From positions 62,001 through 126,000 of the forward strand of contig CAJTDK010000004.1 in the NCBI GenBank assembly GCA_910575105.1: DNA of 64,000 nucleotides, given 5' to 3'. The notes beneath the pieces were generated by a model. That model was not told the origin of the DNA. It made no database searches and worked only from the letters and a program-made list of their open reading frames with translations. The DNA comes from Lachnospiraceae bacterium. GTDB lineage: Bacteria; Bacillota; Clostridia; Lachnospirales; Lachnospiraceae. The stretch's first letter is position 1. The number at the start of each line of letters is the position of its first letter. A program made the translations under genes and the position numbers. Below, one piece after another: positions 63,841-64,000 of the stretch.

Positions 63841-64000
63841 ATGGCTAATAGTATTGAAAAGATGATTGCCGATACCTTTATGCAGATGGCTGAGGGGTTA
63901 GAGACCGGGAGTTTTGGAAAGAGGCCGAAGGTAGCCCTTACCGGCATGGGCAGCGAGCACGGAGAAGAAAACTCTATGGCTGCGGCTGTTGAGGCGGCAA
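63841..64000 (+). CDS. grdD: Glycine reductase component C, GrdD (5' part)
   Basis: Only the first 53 codons are in the window. They begin 'MANSIEKMIADTFMQMAEGL' and include 'KVALTGMGSEHGEE', as in GrdD alpha subunits (PlsX-like acyl phosphate formation). It is in step with grdC, and the gene runs off the window end. Confidence 0.85.
   Translation, partial: MANSIEKMIADTFMQMAEGLETGSFGKRPKVALTGMGSEHGEENSMAAAVEAA

Noticed and set aside
1-64000. tRNA or rRNA genes
   Set aside because: Spacers were scanned by eye for cloverleaf ends and conserved rRNA segments; none was convincing. A tRNAscan run would be decisive.

Overview
The window looks like a chromosomal segment of an anaerobic, moderate-GC Firmicute of the Lachnospiraceae type (inference; a Clostridium scindens- or Dorea-like gut anaerobe would fit). 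The grounds are strong purine-rich ribosome binding sites, two rubrerythrins and a PerR-like regulator without catalase, a selenocysteine-dependent glycine reductase operon, a pyrophosphate-type phosphofructokinase, and several protein families that I associate mainly with Lachnospiraceae. No rRNA, tRNA or CRISPR array was seen.

Layout. 1-6.4 kb: an AI-2E family membrane protein, then a D-alanylation (dlt) operon in the order adenylation enzyme, carrier, MBOAT, DltD-like protein, with its own promoter. 6.4-11 kb (minus strand): a three-gene ABC-2 type transporter and, separately transcribed, its probable two-component system. 11.1-12.1 kb: perR-like regulator and rubrerythrin under a palindromic operator. 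12.2-13.6 kb: a decayed IS256-family element. 13.9-17.4 kb: PPi-type phosphofructokinase, a GT2 glycosyltransferase and a LacI-family regulator. 17.6-22.5 kb: a sugar ABC importer without ATPase plus an intracellular GH32 fructosidase, controlled by tandem 12-bp operators. 22.5-27.5 kb: second rubrerythrin, Csp-like subtilase, an IS630-family element beside a broken gene, and an esterase. 27.6-29.8 kb: ECF sigma factor, RsgI-like anti-sigma factor with a His-rich tail, and a small secreted His-rich protein. 30.0-37.9 kb: a complete Wadjet (JetDABC) plasmid/DNA defence operon. 38-47.3 kb: a peptidoglycan-binding SpoIID-like protein, a transglutaminase-like protein, attenuated carAB, a glutaredoxin-like protein, a cupin and a HisC/CobD-like aminotransferase. 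47.6-53 kb: a poorly characterised operon of a giant repeat protein, an actin/Hsp70-fold-like protein and a TPR-like protein, followed by purB. 54.8-64 kb: a Na+/alanine-glycine symporter, a glycine riboswitch with terminator, and the glycine reductase operon grdX-grdE-grdB-trxB-trxA-grdA-grdC-grdD (grdD cut by the window end).

How it works together. The right end is a coherent glycine catabolism module. The symporter probably brings in glycine, the riboswitch senses it, and TrxB/TrxA feed electrons to the selenoproteins GrdA and GrdB. GrdE is the pyruvoyl-type substrate-binding precursor, and GrdC/GrdD release acetyl phosphate. Both selenocysteine codons are in-frame TGA and would split the genes in naive annotation.

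The least explained signals are: (i) tandem, foldable repeat units in the spacers before trxB and grdC; (ii) the 47.6-53 kb trio; (iii) a family of about 165-bp intergenic palindromes, two full copies and one arm; (iv) a DltD-like protein with an extra C-terminal domain resembling a rearranged ILEI/FAM3 domain; (v) five 12-bp sugar-operon operators arranged as contiguous tandems; and (vi) the ECF/RsgI-like/His-rich locus.
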